A stretch of 64,000 nucleotides of DNA from Bacteroidota bacterium (GTDB taxonomy: Bacteria > Bacteroidota > Bacteroidia > AKYH767-A > OLB10). Within the stretch, counting starts at the first letter, position 1, and each line of letters opens with the position of its first letter. The position numbers were made by a program, and so were the translations under genes. This document shows positions 1 to 8,182 of this stretch, piece by piece. Where the stretch lies: positions 3,100,001-3,164,000 of the forward strand of contig CP064983.1 in the NCBI GenBank assembly GCA_016699635.1, given 5' to 3'. The notes under the pieces are model-generated. The model saw nothing but the letters and a program-made list of their open reading frames with translations, was not told the DNA's origin and did no database searches.

Positions 1-128
1 GACAAATTGTACTCAAAACACAACAGATAAGTAGGATTGATATAAGTGAGCTCCCCGATGGAATTTATTTTATTAAAACAGAAAATACTAAGGGAGAATT
101 TACAACAAGTAAATTTTTAAAACTCTGA
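1..128 (+). CDS. C-terminal fragment of a T9SS-exported protein (5' end outside window)
   Basis: Reading from base 3, the frame is open from the window edge to TGA at 126-128 and encodes about 41 residues. The segment contains 'IDISELPDGIYFIK' followed by a short basic end, 'SKFLKL'. This is the typical last part of a type A T9SS C-terminal sorting domain, where a 'DIS.L..GIYF.K' strand is followed by a K-rich terminus. The cargo domain lies upstream of the window and cannot be named. The protein is expected to be exported and anchored at the cell surface or secreted. Confidence 0.7.
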   Translation, partial: QIVLKTQQISRIDISELPDGIYFIKTENTKGEFTTSKFLKL

Positions 129-430
129 GGTAATAAATATATTCAACTTCAACAGATCATATTTCCCCCAAAATTCATATTATCTTTTCTACTTTGAAAG
201 ATTGAATTACTAAATTCAATTTCGAGTATTCAGCAAGTATTCAGAATATTACTTATCCTATCAATAAATAGAAAAAGTATTATTAGGCAATTCAAAACAC
301 TTACTGAAAAAGGATGTACCAAGATTGCGCAAGAATACATTTCCGAACAAAACATTCTACTTTCTTTTACTATTCAATCCTTTCAAGTCCTGTTTGATAA
401 ACAAGAGTATAAGAAACTACACTATATGTA
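129..430. other. Intergenic region, 302 bp, nothing recognised
   Basis: AT-rich sequence between two convergent genes. I see no convincing terminator hairpin, promoter element or small reading frame. Confidence 0.5.
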
Positions 431-1273
431 TTATTTCCATTTTGCAATTTGCCCAAACTTAACTGTACGTGAATTCCAAATCTTACTCTGTATTGGGTTG
501 TAATTCCACGAAGATACCATAGCTACAATTTTTAAATCTGATAATTTATAGCCGACAACCGGGAACGAATAGCTCATTACGGTTTCCGTTGAAGTAAACG
601 TGATATCATCACCAAGTGCGTTAGTTGGCATTAATCGAACAACTTGCTGGTGAAAAAAATTTCCCACACTGCCTAATTGGTTTTGTGCAAGCACATTATC
701 TTCTGTTACAAAAATTGTTAAACGCAAATTATCGTTAATGTGAGAATTATGACCTATATGTACCTCCACTCTGCCGGAATCATTTTCAAGCTTTGAAATT
801 AAAGCAATACCCAAATCATGTGTTTCTGCCAGACGCGATGTTACATTGCTTTGCCACTTTGTGTAATCTACATAATATGTACCAGTACTAGGTTGAACAA
901 CCCTACCCACAGTTGCACAAGGAAAGCCGAACATCGCTTGCCAATAATGGAATCTTACAGTGTCATATTTAACTATTTCAAGCCAATCAACATCGTGTAT
1001 GGAAACCACATCCACTTTACCGCCATTAATGGCTGAATCTTTAATAGATTGAAGAATATGAGCCCCATTAACACAACCTGGACACCATTCGCCCGTCAGT
1101 TCTTCAATCAAAACTCTTTGTTCAAAAACAGAAGGCATAGTACCGAGTGAGTTTGTAATACTAGTCGAATCTGGCACATTCGGACTAACTTCATCAGTAT
1201 TATCATTTTTACGGCATGCGTTAAATAATAGAAAAAGTAGTATAGCAGTTAAAAAAATAAATTGTTTCTTCAT
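431..1273 (-). CDS. Omp28-like outer-membrane lipoprotein with thioredoxin-like CPGC motif
   Basis: 280 residues starting with a lipoprotein signal peptide whose lipobox is LFNAC (Cys20). A linker rich in S, T, N and D follows. After it comes 'LIEELTGEWCPGCVNGA', with CPGC at 64-67, placed as the CxxC of a thioredoxin fold. The rest resembles the Omp28-related family of Bacteroidota (a thioredoxin-like half followed by a beta-rich half). It probably sits in the outer membrane facing the periplasm or surface. CxxC plus fold suggests a thiol-disulfide or structural role, but no substrate can be named. It is monocistronic and faces away from ahcY. Family assignment is fairly secure; function is not. 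Confidence 0.75.
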   Translation of the reverse strand: MKKQFIFLTAILLFLLFNACRKNDNTDEVSPNVPDSTSITNSLGTMPSVFEQRVLIEELTGEWCPGCVNGAHILQSIKDSAINGGKVDVVSIHDVDWLEIVKYDTVRFHYWQAMFGFPCATVGRVVQPSTGTYYVDYTKWQSNVTSRLAETHDLGIALISKLENDSGRVEVHIGHNSHINDNLRLTIFVTEDNVLAQNQLGSVGNFFHQQVVRLMPTNALGDDITFTSTETVMSYSFPVVGYKLSDLKIVAMVSSWNYNPIQSKIWNSRTVKFGQIAKWK

Positions 1274-1672
1274 GACATGATATTTATTCAGTAAGTGTTA
1301 AAAATGCATTAAAAGTTTCACATTTTCAAAAATAAATTTTCCCATTATCCTCATATTCGCTTCAGATCCCCACGACAAAACAGAGTTTGAAGCTTTGGGG
1401 AGGTAACTAACATTCAACAACTTTCTAAACTCCAACCCTTACTTTCACAATCTTATAGCTATTAGCATTTGACTTGTGCTTTTTCAACCCAAAATTCTCA
1501 ACCCATTTTTCTCTTGCGCTAAAAGCCGTAAAAATCAAAACCGCCATTATCTTGCAGACAACAGCGGTTTATATTTTATTAAGTGTATTTAATTTAACTA
1601 ATCAACAAATCACCAATTATCAAATCAAACAACTTTCTAAACTTTCAAACCTTCTAAACTTTCCAACTTAGT
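1274..1672. other. Intergenic region with short direct repeats
   Basis: 399 bp between the Omp28-like gene start and the ahcY stop. The 15-mer ACAACTTTCTAAACT occurs at 1417-1431 and again at 1629-1643. From about 1634 to 1667 the sequence is an imperfect tandem of 'CTTTCTAAACTTTCAAAC'-like units. An open frame of 65 codons (1474-1671, plus) runs through this low-complexity DNA and has no recognisable protein features, so I do not call a gene. No clear ahcY terminator is seen. Confidence 0.45.
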
Positions 1673-2989
1673 TTAGTAGCGATAATAATCAGGCTTATAA
1701 GGTCCTGCAACTGGAACGCCAATATAATCTGCCTGGCTTTGCGTTAATGTTTCCAATTCAACACCAATTTTACTTAGGTGCAGACGTTCAACTTTCTCAT
1801 CAAGATGCTTTGGAAGTGTGTAAACTTTGTTCTCATATTTATCGGTATGATTCCACAACTCAAGCTGTGCCAGCGTCTGATTGGTGAACGAATTACTCAT
1901 CACAAATGATGGGTGACCGGTAGCACAACCAAGGTTTACCAAGCGACCTTCTGCAAGTACAATAATGTCTTTACCATCAAGCGTATATTTATCAACTTGT
2001 GGCTTGATAGTATCTTTAGAATTACCATAATTTTTATTCAGCCATGCCATATCAATCTCATTATCGAAGTGACCGATATTACAAACAACTGCATTATGCT
2101 TCATTGCTTTAAAATGTTTGTCAACAATAATGTTATGATTTCCTGTTGCAGTAACAATAATGTCTGCTTCAGGAATAGCATTGTCCATCGTTTTTACTTC
2201 ATAACCTTCCATTGCAGCCTGAAGTGCGCAAATTGGATCAATCTCAGTTACAATTACACGAACACCGGCACTGCTTAACGATTCTGCAGAACCTTTTCCA
2301 ACATCACCATAACCTGCAACTACTGCAACTTTTCCGGCAAGCATCAGGTCAGTAGCTCTGCGAATTGCATCTTGCAACGATTCGCGACAGCCATATTTAT
2401 TATCAAACTTCGACTTGGTAACTGAGTCGTTAATGTTAATGGCAGGAATAGGTAATGTGCCTTTTTGCATACGCTCATACAAGCGGTGAACACCTGTAGT
2501 AGTTTCTTCGCTTAATCCTTTAATATCTTTTATCAGTTCAGGAAATTTGTCAAACACCATGTTGGTAAGGTCGCCACCATCATCTAAAATCATGTTTAAT
2601 GGCTTGCCACCTTCAAATGCAAAAAGTGTTTGTTCAATACACCAATCAAACTCTTCGTTGCTCATACCTTTCCATGCATAAACAGGAATTCCTGCTGCTG
2701 CAATTGCTGCTGCGGCATGGTCTTGTGTAGAAAAAATATTACATGAACTCCAGGTAACTTCTGCTCCTAATTCCTTTAATGTTTCAATTAATACAGCCGT
2801 TTGAATGGTCATGTGAAGACATCCTGCAATTCTTGCACCTTTAAGTGGTTTTTGCTTTCCGAATTCTGCACGTAATGACATTAATCCCGGCATCTCTGCC
2901 TCGGCAAGTTTAATTTCTTTACGACCCCACTCAGCCTGTGAAATGTCTTTTACTTTGTACTTCAGTTTTGAATCTGTTACTGTTGACAT
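1673..2989 (-). CDS. ahcY: Adenosylhomocysteinase (S-adenosyl-L-homocysteine hydrolase)
   Basis: 438 residues, usual length for the bacterial enzyme. It reversibly hydrolyses S-adenosylhomocysteine to adenosine and homocysteine, relieving product inhibition of SAM-dependent methyltransferases in the cytosol. Visible hallmarks are the substrate-domain 'GCLHMTIQTAVLIETL' (about 57-71), 'SSCNIFSTQDHAAAA' (81-95), the NAD-binding 'GYGDVGKGSA' (226-235) and the C-terminal 'KPDYYRY' that closes the NAD site of the neighbouring subunit. A promoter with both Bacteroidota elements lies 39-69 bp upstream of the ATG. Intact, no frame damage. The divergent neighbour is the phosphopantetheinyl transferase gene. 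Confidence 0.97.
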   Translation of the reverse strand: MSTVTDSKLKYKVKDISQAEWGRKEIKLAEAEMPGLMSLRAEFGKQKPLKGARIAGCLHMTIQTAVLIETLKELGAEVTWSSCNIFSTQDHAAAAIAAAGIPVYAWKGMSNEEFDWCIEQTLFAFEGGKPLNMILDDGGDLTNMVFDKFPELIKDIKGLSEETTTGVHRLYERMQKGTLPIPAININDSVTKSKFDNKYGCRESLQDAIRRATDLMLAGKVAVVAGYGDVGKGSAESLSSAGVRVIVTEIDPICALQAAMEGYEVKTMDNAIPEADIIVTATGNHNIIVDKHFKAMKHNAVVCNIGHFDNEIDMAWLNKNYGNSKDTIKPQVDKYTLDGKDIIVLAEGRLVNLGCATGHPSFVMSNSFTNQTLAQLELWNHTDKYENKVYTLPKHLDEKVERLHLSKIGVELETLTQSQADYIGVPVAGPYKPDYYRY

Positions 2990-3027
2990 ATTTTTGATTT
3001 AATTTGTATGATTTTCAAAATTTTGCG

Positions 3028-3058
3028 CAAATTTACACATTTGAAGCCTACTATCAAA
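3028..3058 (-). promoter_or_regulatory. Bacteroidota-type promoter for ahcY (-33 TTTG, -7 TAAATTTG)
   Basis: On the minus strand TTTG (plus positions 3055-3058) is followed after exactly 19 bp by TAAATTTG (3028-3035). This matches the TTTG/TAnnTTTG consensus of Bacteroidota primary sigma factor promoters. The predicted transcript leader is roughly 30 nt. Confidence 0.6.
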
Positions 3059-3068
3059 GGAATATTTT

Positions 3069-3699
3069 ATGCCTCTAATAAAGTCAACTAAGTCTGATAA
3101 TAGTTTTACAGGAATATGGCATTTGACAGAAAGCACTAATATGCTTTCTCAGATGTTACGTTTTTATGGAAAGTATAATTTGCCCGGACACTATACCCAC
3201 CAAAGACGTATTGCAGAGTGGTATGCAGTTCGATTGATTCTGCATGAGATATTGCCTGATAAACACTTCGATATTTTTTTATAATGAATTCGGCAAACCA
3301 TTTTTAGCCTCACCTGAAGGATTCATTTCTATTTCACATACACATGGATTTGTGGGAGTATTGTTTCACCGTTTCAACAATTGCGGTTTTGACATGGAAT
3401 TAATGGACAGGCCTGTTGCTTCTATTTCTCATAAGTTTGTCCGAAGCGATGAAGAATCTTTTTTAAAAGACAATCCTTTGCAAAAAACGCTGATGCTTTG
3501 GAGCGCTAAAGAAGTTATTTATAAAATTTATGGTAAAAAATCGCTCGATTTTAAAGACAACCTGCGTATTTTACCCTTTGAATATCAACATCAGGGCGAA
3601 ATTAAAGGTCAGTTAATTTTAAATAATGATATTTGCAACTATGATATTCAATATTCGTTTCAAGACCAATTGCTAACTACTTTCGCCATCGAAAAATAA
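3069..3699 (+). CDS. 4'-phosphopantetheinyl transferase superfamily protein (frameshifted)
   Basis: Two overlapping frames (3069-3284, 3244-3699) make one protein of about 209 residues if one T is removed from the T7 run at 3274-3280, giving '...KHFDIFYNEFGKPFL'. Sfp/AcpT-type transferases move phosphopantetheine from CoA to a Ser of acyl-carrier proteins. Visible family motifs are 'EFGKPFL...ISISHTHGFVGVLF', 'CGFDMEL' (Mg-binding Asp/Glu) and 'WSAKEVIYKIYG', all in the usual order. The gene is short for Sfp but typical of the Bacteroidota form. It is followed at 3702 by GGGP synthase with only 2 bp between, so the two are probably co-transcribed. The frameshift is most likely a homopolymer sequencing error. 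Confidence 0.8.
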
Positions 3700-3701
3700 A
3701 T

Positions 3702-4454
3702 ATGAAGCAACAAATACTTCAGCAATTCCATAACCATAAGAAGCAGCTTGCTGTTTTGATTGACCCCGATAAGGTCAATGAAGATCAGTTGAAAAAACTT
3801 TGTGCTTATGCAACAGAGCATCAGGTTGACTATTTCTTTGTTGGAGGAAGTATTTTAACGCATGGAAGCATTTCTGAAACTATTGCCAGATTAAAAAAAT
3901 TTGCATCCTTGCCCGTCATTCTTTTTCCTGGTAACGCTTCGCAAGTTGATCCGCAGGCTGATGCAATTTTATATCTTTCTTTAATATCAGGTCGTAATGC
4001 TGATTTGCTGATTGGCCAGCATGTGCTTAGTGCTATGTCTGTAAAACTATCAGGGCTTGAGGCTATACCTACAGGATACATTCTTATTGACAGTGGTAAT
4101 GTAACAACAGTGCAGTATGTAAGCAATACAAAACCCATTCCCCACGATCATAGCGAACTTGCAGTTTCTACAGCTGTTGCCGGACAACTTTTAGGCATGC
4201 AGGTAATTTATCTTGAAGCCGGAAGTGGAGCCAGAAGAACCGTATCCGGACAGATGATTGAATTGGTTAAAAAAAATACAGGTCTGCCTTTGATAGTTGG
4301 TGGTGGTATTCGTACTGCCGAAAAAGCAATTGAGATTTATAATTCAGGTGCCGATATTATTGTGGTAGGAAATGCCATTGAAGATAATCCCGAACTTATG
4401 ATTGAAATTGCAAAAGCAAAAACAACTATAAACCAAACCTTAAACGCATTGTAG
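3702..4454 (+). CDS. Geranylgeranylglyceryl/heptaprenylglyceryl phosphate synthase (GGGPS/PcrB family)
   Basis: 250 residues forming a TIM-barrel prenyltransferase that makes the ether bond between sn-glycerol-1-phosphate and a polyprenyl diphosphate. Family signatures are 'LIDPDK' (19-24, Mg/diphosphate site), 'FVGGS' (46-50), 'YLEAGSGA' (170-177), 'VGGGIRTAEKA' (199-209) and 'VVGNAIE' (221-227), together forming the glycerol-phosphate and phosphate-binding loops. The enzyme is best known from archaeal lipid synthesis, but homologues are established in Bacteroidota. Its physiological product there is poorly defined. It sits between a phosphopantetheinyl transferase and pnuC, with gaps of 2-3 bp. 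Intact. Confidence 0.9.
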   Translation: MKQQILQQFHNHKKQLAVLIDPDKVNEDQLKKLCAYATEHQVDYFFVGGSILTHGSISETIARLKKFASLPVILFPGNASQVDPQADAILYLSLISGRNADLLIGQHVLSAMSVKLSGLEAIPTGYILIDSGNVTTVQYVSNTKPIPHDHSELAVSTAVAGQLLGMQVIYLEAGSGARRTVSGQMIELVKKNTGLPLIVGGGIRTAEKAIEIYNSGADIIVVGNAIEDNPELMIEIAKAKTTINQTLNAL

Positions 4455-4457
4455 CCT

Positions 4458-5056
4458 GTGGACTTACAAACTATTATGTTTTTAAATATTCCTTTGATTG
4501 AATGGATAGGCTTTTCCTTTGGAGTGGTTGGAATTTATTTAGGAATAAAAGAAAAGATTGCATACTTTCCGATTAGTTCAATTAATGTAATTGTATCACT
4601 TTATATTTTTATCATCAGTCATTATACAGTGATGTTGTTCAACAAGGTGTTTACATTCTATTGCTTTCCTATGGTTGGTATCGCTGGATTAAAGGCAGTC
4701 AAAACACAGAAATGCCTGTTACCAACGCTTCAAAAAAACTCATTTTCATTCTTCTTGGTGGAATCATTTTACTTACTGTTGGCATGGGTGGTTGGTTCAG
4801 TCATTATACTGATGCACATTTACCGTATTGGGATGCATTGGCAACAAGCATGTGTTTTGCAGCACAATATTTAATGGCCGAAAAGAAAATTGAGAACTGG
4901 CTTGTTTGGATAGATGCGAATATTTTATATATAGGAATATATCTTTATAAAGGTCTGCCGCTCTATGCAATTTTGTTTTCTATTTATCTTATCATGGCTA
5001 TTGTAGGATATTTTAAATGGCAGAACCATCTCATCAGACATGAGGAAAATTCATAA
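4458..5056 (+). CDS. pnuC: Nicotinamide riboside/NMN transporter PnuC (frameshifted)
   Basis: Two overlapping frames (4458-4874 and 4661-5056) join into about 199 residues if a T is restored to the T3 run at 4651-4653, giving 'NKVFYILLLSYGWYRWIKGS'. PnuC carries nicotinamide riboside across the inner membrane by facilitated diffusion. Seven hydrophobic segments can be counted. The family-specific 'SYGWYRW' and 'ENWLVWIDANILYIGIYLYKG' regions are present, corresponding to the substrate-facing W..W..N residues. The start is GTG at 4458, 3 bp after the upstream stop. The downstream kinase overlaps the end by 17 bp, consistent with transport coupled to phosphorylation. Confidence 0.88.
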
Positions 5057-5573
5057 GATTGCCATCGTTGGGCCTGAGTCAACAGGAAAGAGTTTATTAA
5101 GTGAACAGTTATCCAATCATTATAATACTGCCTGGGTGCCTGAAGTTGCACGTGACTATTTACATAAATTAAATCGTCCATACACCTTTGACGATTTGTC
5201 GGTAATAGCAAAATTGCAGTTAAAGGAAGAAGAGAGATTGTCAAAAACTGCAAAACACTTTTTGTTTTGCGATACCAATTTAATCGTGATAAAAGTTTGG
5301 AGCGACTTTAAATATGGACGAACAGAAAAGTGGATTGTTGATGCAATTCAGAAGAGTGACTATTCATTACATTTGCTTACAGATATTGATTTACCTTGGG
5401 AAGATGATCCTTTAAGAGAACATCCGCATTTCAGAAGTCAACTGTTTGAATTATATTTACAAGAATTGAATAGCTTTGGATTAGAGTATCAAACTGTACG
5501 AGGAATAGGAGAGGACAGGATAAAAAATGCATTGAATCATATTGAAAAACTTGAACCGAATTTAATAAGGTGA
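5040..5573 (+). CDS. NadR-like P-loop ribosylnicotinamide kinase
   Basis: 177 residues with Walker A 'GPESTGKS' at 11-18, 'EVARDYL' near 36, and a 'LFCDTNLIVIKVWSDFKYG' Walker-B-like region. These match the kinase domain of NadR without its NMN adenylyltransferase or repressor domains. The expected reaction is ATP-dependent phosphorylation of nicotinamide riboside to NMN, trapping the vitamin after PnuC uptake. The 17-bp overlap with pnuC strongly supports this role. Other NadR-like ATPases exist, so substrate is inferred from context. Confidence 0.85.
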   Translation: MRKIHKIAIVGPESTGKSLLSEQLSNHYNTAWVPEVARDYLHKLNRPYTFDDLSVIAKLQLKEEERLSKTAKHFLFCDTNLIVIKVWSDFKYGRTEKWIVDAIQKSDYSLHLLTDIDLPWEDDPLREHPHFRSQLFELYLQELNSFGLEYQTVRGIGEDRIKNALNHIEKLEPNLIR

Positions 5574-5629
5574 ATAGAAATCTGTATTGATTATTTTCGC
5601 ATCTGATAGAATTTCTTTAATTAAAAATA

Positions 5630-6928
5630 ATGATGAAAAAACTACTTACACTTTTATTTGCAGTCGTTATCTTACCGGTAGTGGCATTGTCGCAGTCGCC
5701 TGCATTAGTTGGTTACTGGCATAATTGGGATATTACAGCAGCACCATACATTATGCTTGATAGTGTTGATTCACGTTATAATATTATTGACATTGCATTT
5801 GCAGTGCCTCAGGCAGGCACCGACTATCAGATGGAATTTATTCCCGAGCAGGTTACTCCTGCGGCATTTGCTACGCAGGTTCAGAATTTGCAGAATCAGG
5901 GACGCAAGGTAATTATCAGTATGGGAGGTGCCACAGCACCGGTTTCATTAGATAATGCTGTTGAGCGTGATTCTTTTGTTGCAAGCATGACGAGCATAAT
6001 TAACTTCTATGGTTTTGATGGAATAGATATTGATTTTGAAGGCAGTTCTATTTCTGTAAGTGGCGGAACAATTGCAAACCCTATTGATGCAAAAATCATC
6101 AACCTGATTGATGCAGTAAAACAAATCATGAGCAACTATTATGCTACTCATGGCAAGAAAATGATACTTACCATGGCACCTGAGACTGCATTTGTGCAAG
6201 GAGGCATGTCGGCCTTCGGTAGTATTTGGGGTGCCTATTTACCTGTCATTGATGCTTTGCGCGATTCGTTAGAAATATTACATGTTCAGCTTTACAACAG
6301 CGGAACTATGTTTGGCATTGATGGTAACATTTACACACAAGGCACTGCCGACTTTATTGTTGCAATGACAGAGGCAGTCATTCAAGGGTTTAATACATCT
6401 GGTGGTTTGTTTGCAGGCATACCGGCTAATAAAGTGGCAGTGGGATTGCCGGCATGTACAAATGCAGCAGGAGGTGGTTATACTGATACTGCAACTGTTA
6501 AATCGGCACTGGATTATTTACTTGGCAAAGGGCCAAAACCTGGAACATACACATTGGTTCAGTCTGGTGGCTATCCAACTTTACGTGGTATGATGACATG
6601 GTCAATCAATTGGGATGCTGTAAATAATTGCTCAACTTCGTCTTATCAATATGCAGAAAACTTCCAGAAAATATTTGGAACAAGCACTTCATTAGCTGAT
6701 GTAAACCAACAGCGTTTTTCTGTATTCCCAAATCCTGCGTCTGATAAAATTTATATCTCAACGAAGTCAGAAGGTAGCAAACGATTTTTTATTTATGACA
6801 TGCTTGGTAAAATGATTATGTCTGATAACTATTCGTCAACAAAAGAAGAGATAGATATTTCTTCCTTATCAAATGGAGTATATTATGTTAAATTAGAGAA
6901 TCGGATTTTTAAATTTGTAAAGTACTAA
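5630..6928 (+). CDS. Secreted GH18 chitinase with T9SS sorting domain
   Basis: 432 residues: signal peptide (MMKKLLTLLF...ALSQ, cleavage near 22), GH18 barrel to about 350, and a T9SS type A tail starting at 'FSVFPNPASDKIYIS'. The GH18 hallmarks are 'SMGG' (97-100) and 'DGIDIDFE' (130-137), with Glu137 as catalytic acid and Asp135 as its partner. Substrate-assisted cleavage of chitin or another GlcNAc polymer is expected outside the cell. No carbohydrate-binding module or SusCD pair is nearby, so this looks like a stand-alone enzyme. The ATG at 5633 is an equally plausible start. Confidence 0.92.
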   Translation: MMKKLLTLLFAVVILPVVALSQSPALVGYWHNWDITAAPYIMLDSVDSRYNIIDIAFAVPQAGTDYQMEFIPEQVTPAAFATQVQNLQNQGRKVIISMGGATAPVSLDNAVERDSFVASMTSIINFYGFDGIDIDFEGSSISVSGGTIANPIDAKIINLIDAVKQIMSNYYATHGKKMILTMAPETAFVQGGMSAFGSIWGAYLPVIDALRDSLEILHVQLYNSGTMFGIDGNIYTQGTADFIVAMTEAVIQGFNTSGGLFAGIPANKVAVGLPACTNAAGGGYTDTATVKSALDYLLGKGPKPGTYTLVQSGGYPTLRGMMTWSINWDAVNNCSTSSYQYAENFQKIFGTSTSLADVNQQRFSVFPNPASDKIYISTKSEGSKRFFIYDMLGKMIMSDNYSSTKEEIDISSLSNGVYYVKLENRIFKFVKY

Positions 6929-6936
6929 GCCTCTTT

Positions 6937-6957
6937 TTAACCCTTTGTTAGGGCTAA
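6937..6957. terminator. Hairpin between convergent chitinase and T9SS genes
   Basis: TTAACCCT (6937-6944) pairs with AGGGCTAA (6950-6957) across a 5-nt loop with one mismatch. It fills the gap between the two convergent stop codons and could end both transcripts, though no long T tract follows. Confidence 0.4.
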
Positions 6958-7794
6958 TTAGTTCTTGATCTTAACAAACTTATGCTTATAGCTGTCAACG
7001 CCATTACTGACTTCAATAAAATAAATTCCTTCTTTCAATGATTGGGAAAGATTAACAGAAAAGCTTTTCCCTTGTGGAATAACCATCTTTCCTTGGTCAA
7101 CAATTTTACCTGACAAGTCAAGAATTGAATAGGATGTTTCAGTTTGACTTTCGGGCAATGCTACATTGATAAAATCTGTTGCCGGATTAGGATAAACAGA
7201 AATGGCAGATGATTGAATTTCATTTATTCCTGTAATAGAAGGCGTAATAAGTTGTTGTGTTTTGTAAATAAAATCACCTAATGTATCTCCTTGGTTGTTT
7301 GCAGCATTTCCAGCTGAATAGAAAATAATATTTCCAATGTTGGTTGCAGGAGCTGTCCAGTTAAATGAAAATGTATGCGAATCATTTGAGAGTCCGCCAT
7401 TTTTCTTATGGACAACATTGGTTCTGTTTGAACCATTTATAAAACCCGTCTTAAGAAATGTGCTGGAAGTGTTGGTAATCTGAAAAGTACCTCCGTTTGT
7501 ATTGTTACTTGTCCGGAGTGCTTCAAACCCAAATCCAAACAGCGGAGCACCAGTTTGTGCAACTGTAACATCAATTTGATACACCTGGCCTGGAACATAT
7601 TGCCAGTTAGGCATATTTGGTGATGAAATTGAAATGGAACCGGTACCGCTATTTACATTATTGCCTGTATGACATGATGTACAATCAAATTCACCGGGAG
7701 AACCTGTGGCAACAGCCTGTCCTTGTTCATTTAAAATATCTGCAACAACAAGACCTGCAATTGCAAAGAAAATTAGTGTAAAGAGTTTCTTCAT
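6958..7794 (-). CDS. T9SS cargo with CxxCH motif and choice-of-anchor V-type domain
   Basis: 278 residues. A signal peptide (MKKLFTLIFFAIAGLVVA) is followed by 'GEFDCTSCHTG', with C38-x-x-C41-H42 matching a covalent haem c attachment site. A beta-sandwich region with 'GFGFEALRTSNNTNGGTFQ' resembles the choice-of-anchor V (reelin-like) domain of Bacteroidota and delta-proteobacterial surface proteins. From about 198 comes a T9SS type A tail ('ISVYPNPATDFINVALP', 'GIYFIEV', 'KFVKIKN'). The protein is probably a surface-exposed single-haem or metal-binding protein; haem loading is inferred from the motif only. A 6-bp inverted repeat ACCTGT/ACAGGT (7796-7801 and 7814-7819) flanks its 5' leader. 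Confidence 0.75.
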   Translation of the reverse strand: MKKLFTLIFFAIAGLVVADILNEQGQAVATGSPGEFDCTSCHTGNNVNSGTGSISISSPNMPNWQYVPGQVYQIDVTVAQTGAPLFGFGFEALRTSNNTNGGTFQITNTSSTFLKTGFINGSNRTNVVHKKNGGLSNDSHTFSFNWTAPATNIGNIIFYSAGNAANNQGDTLGDFIYKTQQLITPSITGINEIQSSAISVYPNPATDFINVALPESQTETSYSILDLSGKIVDQGKMVIPQGKSFSVNLSQSLKEGIYFIEVSNGVDSYKHKFVKIKN

Positions 7795-7931
7795 AACCTG
7801 TATTTTTATTTTAACAGGTCAAATATGATGACAATTTGTAAAAATCAAAAAAGCAATAGCTCTAAAAGGAATAATTTCCTTCCGAAAAGGGGATAAACTT
7901 ATCTGTACTGTTTAAAAACTACGGCAACAAA

Positions 7932-8042
7932 TTACTTGCTGACATGAAAATGGAAATGGTGGCGGTTGCTTTTTGAACGCACCTTAATACAGAAAAAGAA
8001 AACGATGGCTGTAATGTTGAGTAATGTAAATAGTAATAACAT
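7932..8042 (-). CDS. Candidate 36-aa membrane protein with His-rich basic tail
   Basis: A short minus-strand frame starts at ATG 8042 and ends at TAA 7932-7934. Residues 1-19 are strongly hydrophobic (MLLLFTLLNITAIVFFFCI), followed by a basic His-rich end 'KVRSKSNRHHFHFHVSK'. An upstream in-frame stop lies four codons before the ATG. The hydrophobic/basic layout is unlike random AT-rich DNA and suggests a single-pass inner-membrane micropeptide with a cytoplasmic metal- or nucleic-acid-interacting tail. No family recognised and no clear ribosome-binding site. Offered as a candidate only. Confidence 0.35.
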   Translation of the reverse strand: MLLLFTLLNITAIVFFFCIKVRSKSNRHHFHFHVSK

Positions 8043-8139
8043 GCCTCTAAAGTAATATCAACATCGAAGAGAATATATACTATTTGGTAAATGGAAAGTT
8101 TTTTTAGGCAAAAATCAATTCAGCATAAGTCAAACAAAA

Positions 8140-8164
8140 CTCCCCCGCGATTTTCGCGGGGGAG
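8140..8164 (-). terminator. Strong rho-independent terminator of pckA
   Basis: CTCCCCCGCGA (8140-8150) pairs perfectly with TCGCGGGGGAG (8154-8164) over a 3-nt loop. On the minus strand it is followed by TTTTGTTTG. It lies 18 bp beyond the pckA stop codon. Confidence 0.85.
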
Positions 8165-8182
8165 AAAAAAAATTAAAAAAAA

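Larger units (their letters stand above)
7795..8182. other. Intergenic region holding a micro-ORF and the pckA terminator
   Basis: 388 bp between the T9SS cargo gene start and the pckA stop. Its contents are the 5' inverted repeat of the T9SS gene, the candidate 36-aa ORF (7932-8042, minus) and the strong hairpin at 8140-8164. Nothing else was recognised. Confidence 0.5.

Noticed and set aside
1474..1671. 65-codon plus frame between the Omp28-like gene and ahcY
   Set aside because: Low-complexity DNA built of the short TTTCTAAACTTTC repeats; no start context or protein-like features.
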